The position numbers and the translations under genes were made by a program. Source: Oscillospiraceae bacterium (GTDB lineage: Bacteria > Bacillota_A > Clostridia > Oscillospirales > CAG-272). From it: a stretch of 13,720 nt of DNA. Positions 13,435 through 13,720 of the stretch are shown here, one piece after another; within the stretch, counting starts at the first letter, position 1; each line of letters begins with the position of its first letter. The stretch is from the NCBI GenBank assembly GCA_015064195.1, contig SVSO01000059.1, positions 1 through 13,720 on the forward strand, given 5' to 3'. The notes under the pieces are model-generated. The model saw only the letters and a list, made by a program, of their open reading frames with translations, ran no database searches and was not told where the DNA came from.

Positions 13435-13720
13435 TCCCGAAACCGAAATGCTCGATATCAGCTACCACAAGATTCCGATGTGCAGTCAGAATAAAAATGG
13501 CTACATTTTTGAGGATGCACGTGGTCGAACAACCGGAAACCTTGCAGAGATTCAGGATGCCATCAGTATCGGTGCTGAAAAGATCAGAGAATATGTTGGT
13601 CTCTACGAGTCTTCTCCGCAGATGACTATCCCGGATGTAAAGGAATACAGAAAGCTGTCAGAATTCGGAGATACGGTTCTTGCCGCTATGTACAGCGAAC
13701 AGCACGGTTTCATGTTTACC
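13410..13720 (+). pseudogene. 5'-truncated coding fragment, mobile-element accessory type
   Basis: From about 13412 the plus strand is open to the window end and reads as genuine protein: ECEGKYNPETEMLDISYHKI, then GYIFEDARGRTTGNLAEIQD, AEKIREYVGLYESSPQMTIP and DVKEYRKLSEFGDTVLAAMY. No start codon with a ribosome binding site exists in the frame. Upstream the frame stays open to an ATG at 13313, but that part is only the antisense of the membrane-protein gene. The YRKLSEFGDTVLAAMYSE stretch resembles, from memory, domains repeated in large accessory proteins of Clostridia conjugative elements; I cannot name the family with certainty. It continues beyond the window. Either a real truncated gene or one side of a chimeric contig. 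Confidence 0.55.

Overview
The window reads as ordinary chromosome of a GC-rich, low-redundancy Firmicute, most like a Clostridia/Oscillospiraceae (Ruminococcus-type) gut bacterium, with an AT-richer mobile-element segment at its right end. The grounds are strong AGGAGG-type ribosome binding sites, TTGNNN-17-TATAAT promoters, a one-piece tmRNA with encoded CCA, AspRS of bacterial type, and protein sequences that resemble Clostridia families. The species cannot be named from the sequence alone.

Left part (1-1646, minus strand): a three-gene operon reading leftwards from a good promoter at 1618-1646. It holds a small membrane protein of unknown function, an RluA-family pseudouridine synthase, and the start of a metallo-beta-lactamase-fold hydrolase that runs off the window. 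A divergent promoter at 1703-1731 drives an unrecognised 288-residue protein on the plus strand.

Central part (2733-9611, plus strand): pgk and tpiA (lower glycolysis) lie behind overlapping promoters and a possible Rex operator, with a REP-like GC hairpin between the two genes. A strong hairpin follows tpiA. Next come an EamA/DMT permease overlapping mnmA (tRNA 2-thiouridine synthesis). A new promoter then drives a HAD phosphatase and aspS, which ends at a strong hairpin terminator.

Right chromosomal part (9633-12740, plus strand): a Nudix hydrolase and an AT3-family membrane acyltransferase, then a promoter for smpB, a nitroreductase-family gene, and ssrA (tmRNA). SmpB and tmRNA act together in trans-translation. 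The nitroreductase gene sits between them and ssrA shows no promoter of its own, so one transcript is plausible.

End of window (12741-13720): immediately after the tmRNA CCA the composition becomes more AT-rich and the genes become mobile-element-like: an LLH-type phage holin and a small two-helix membrane protein on the minus strand, then a plus-strand coding fragment. The last two genes both lack proper starts and meet head to head at a 16-base palindrome (13410-13425), which looks like a rearrangement or an assembly chimera. I found no CRISPR array, no insertion sequence with a transposase, no rRNA and no tRNA besides the tRNA-like part of tmRNA. I did not find a convincing new multi-gene system. 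The points most worth following are the ssrA flank and its junction, the tmRNA tag, the pgk insertion and the 288-residue orphan.
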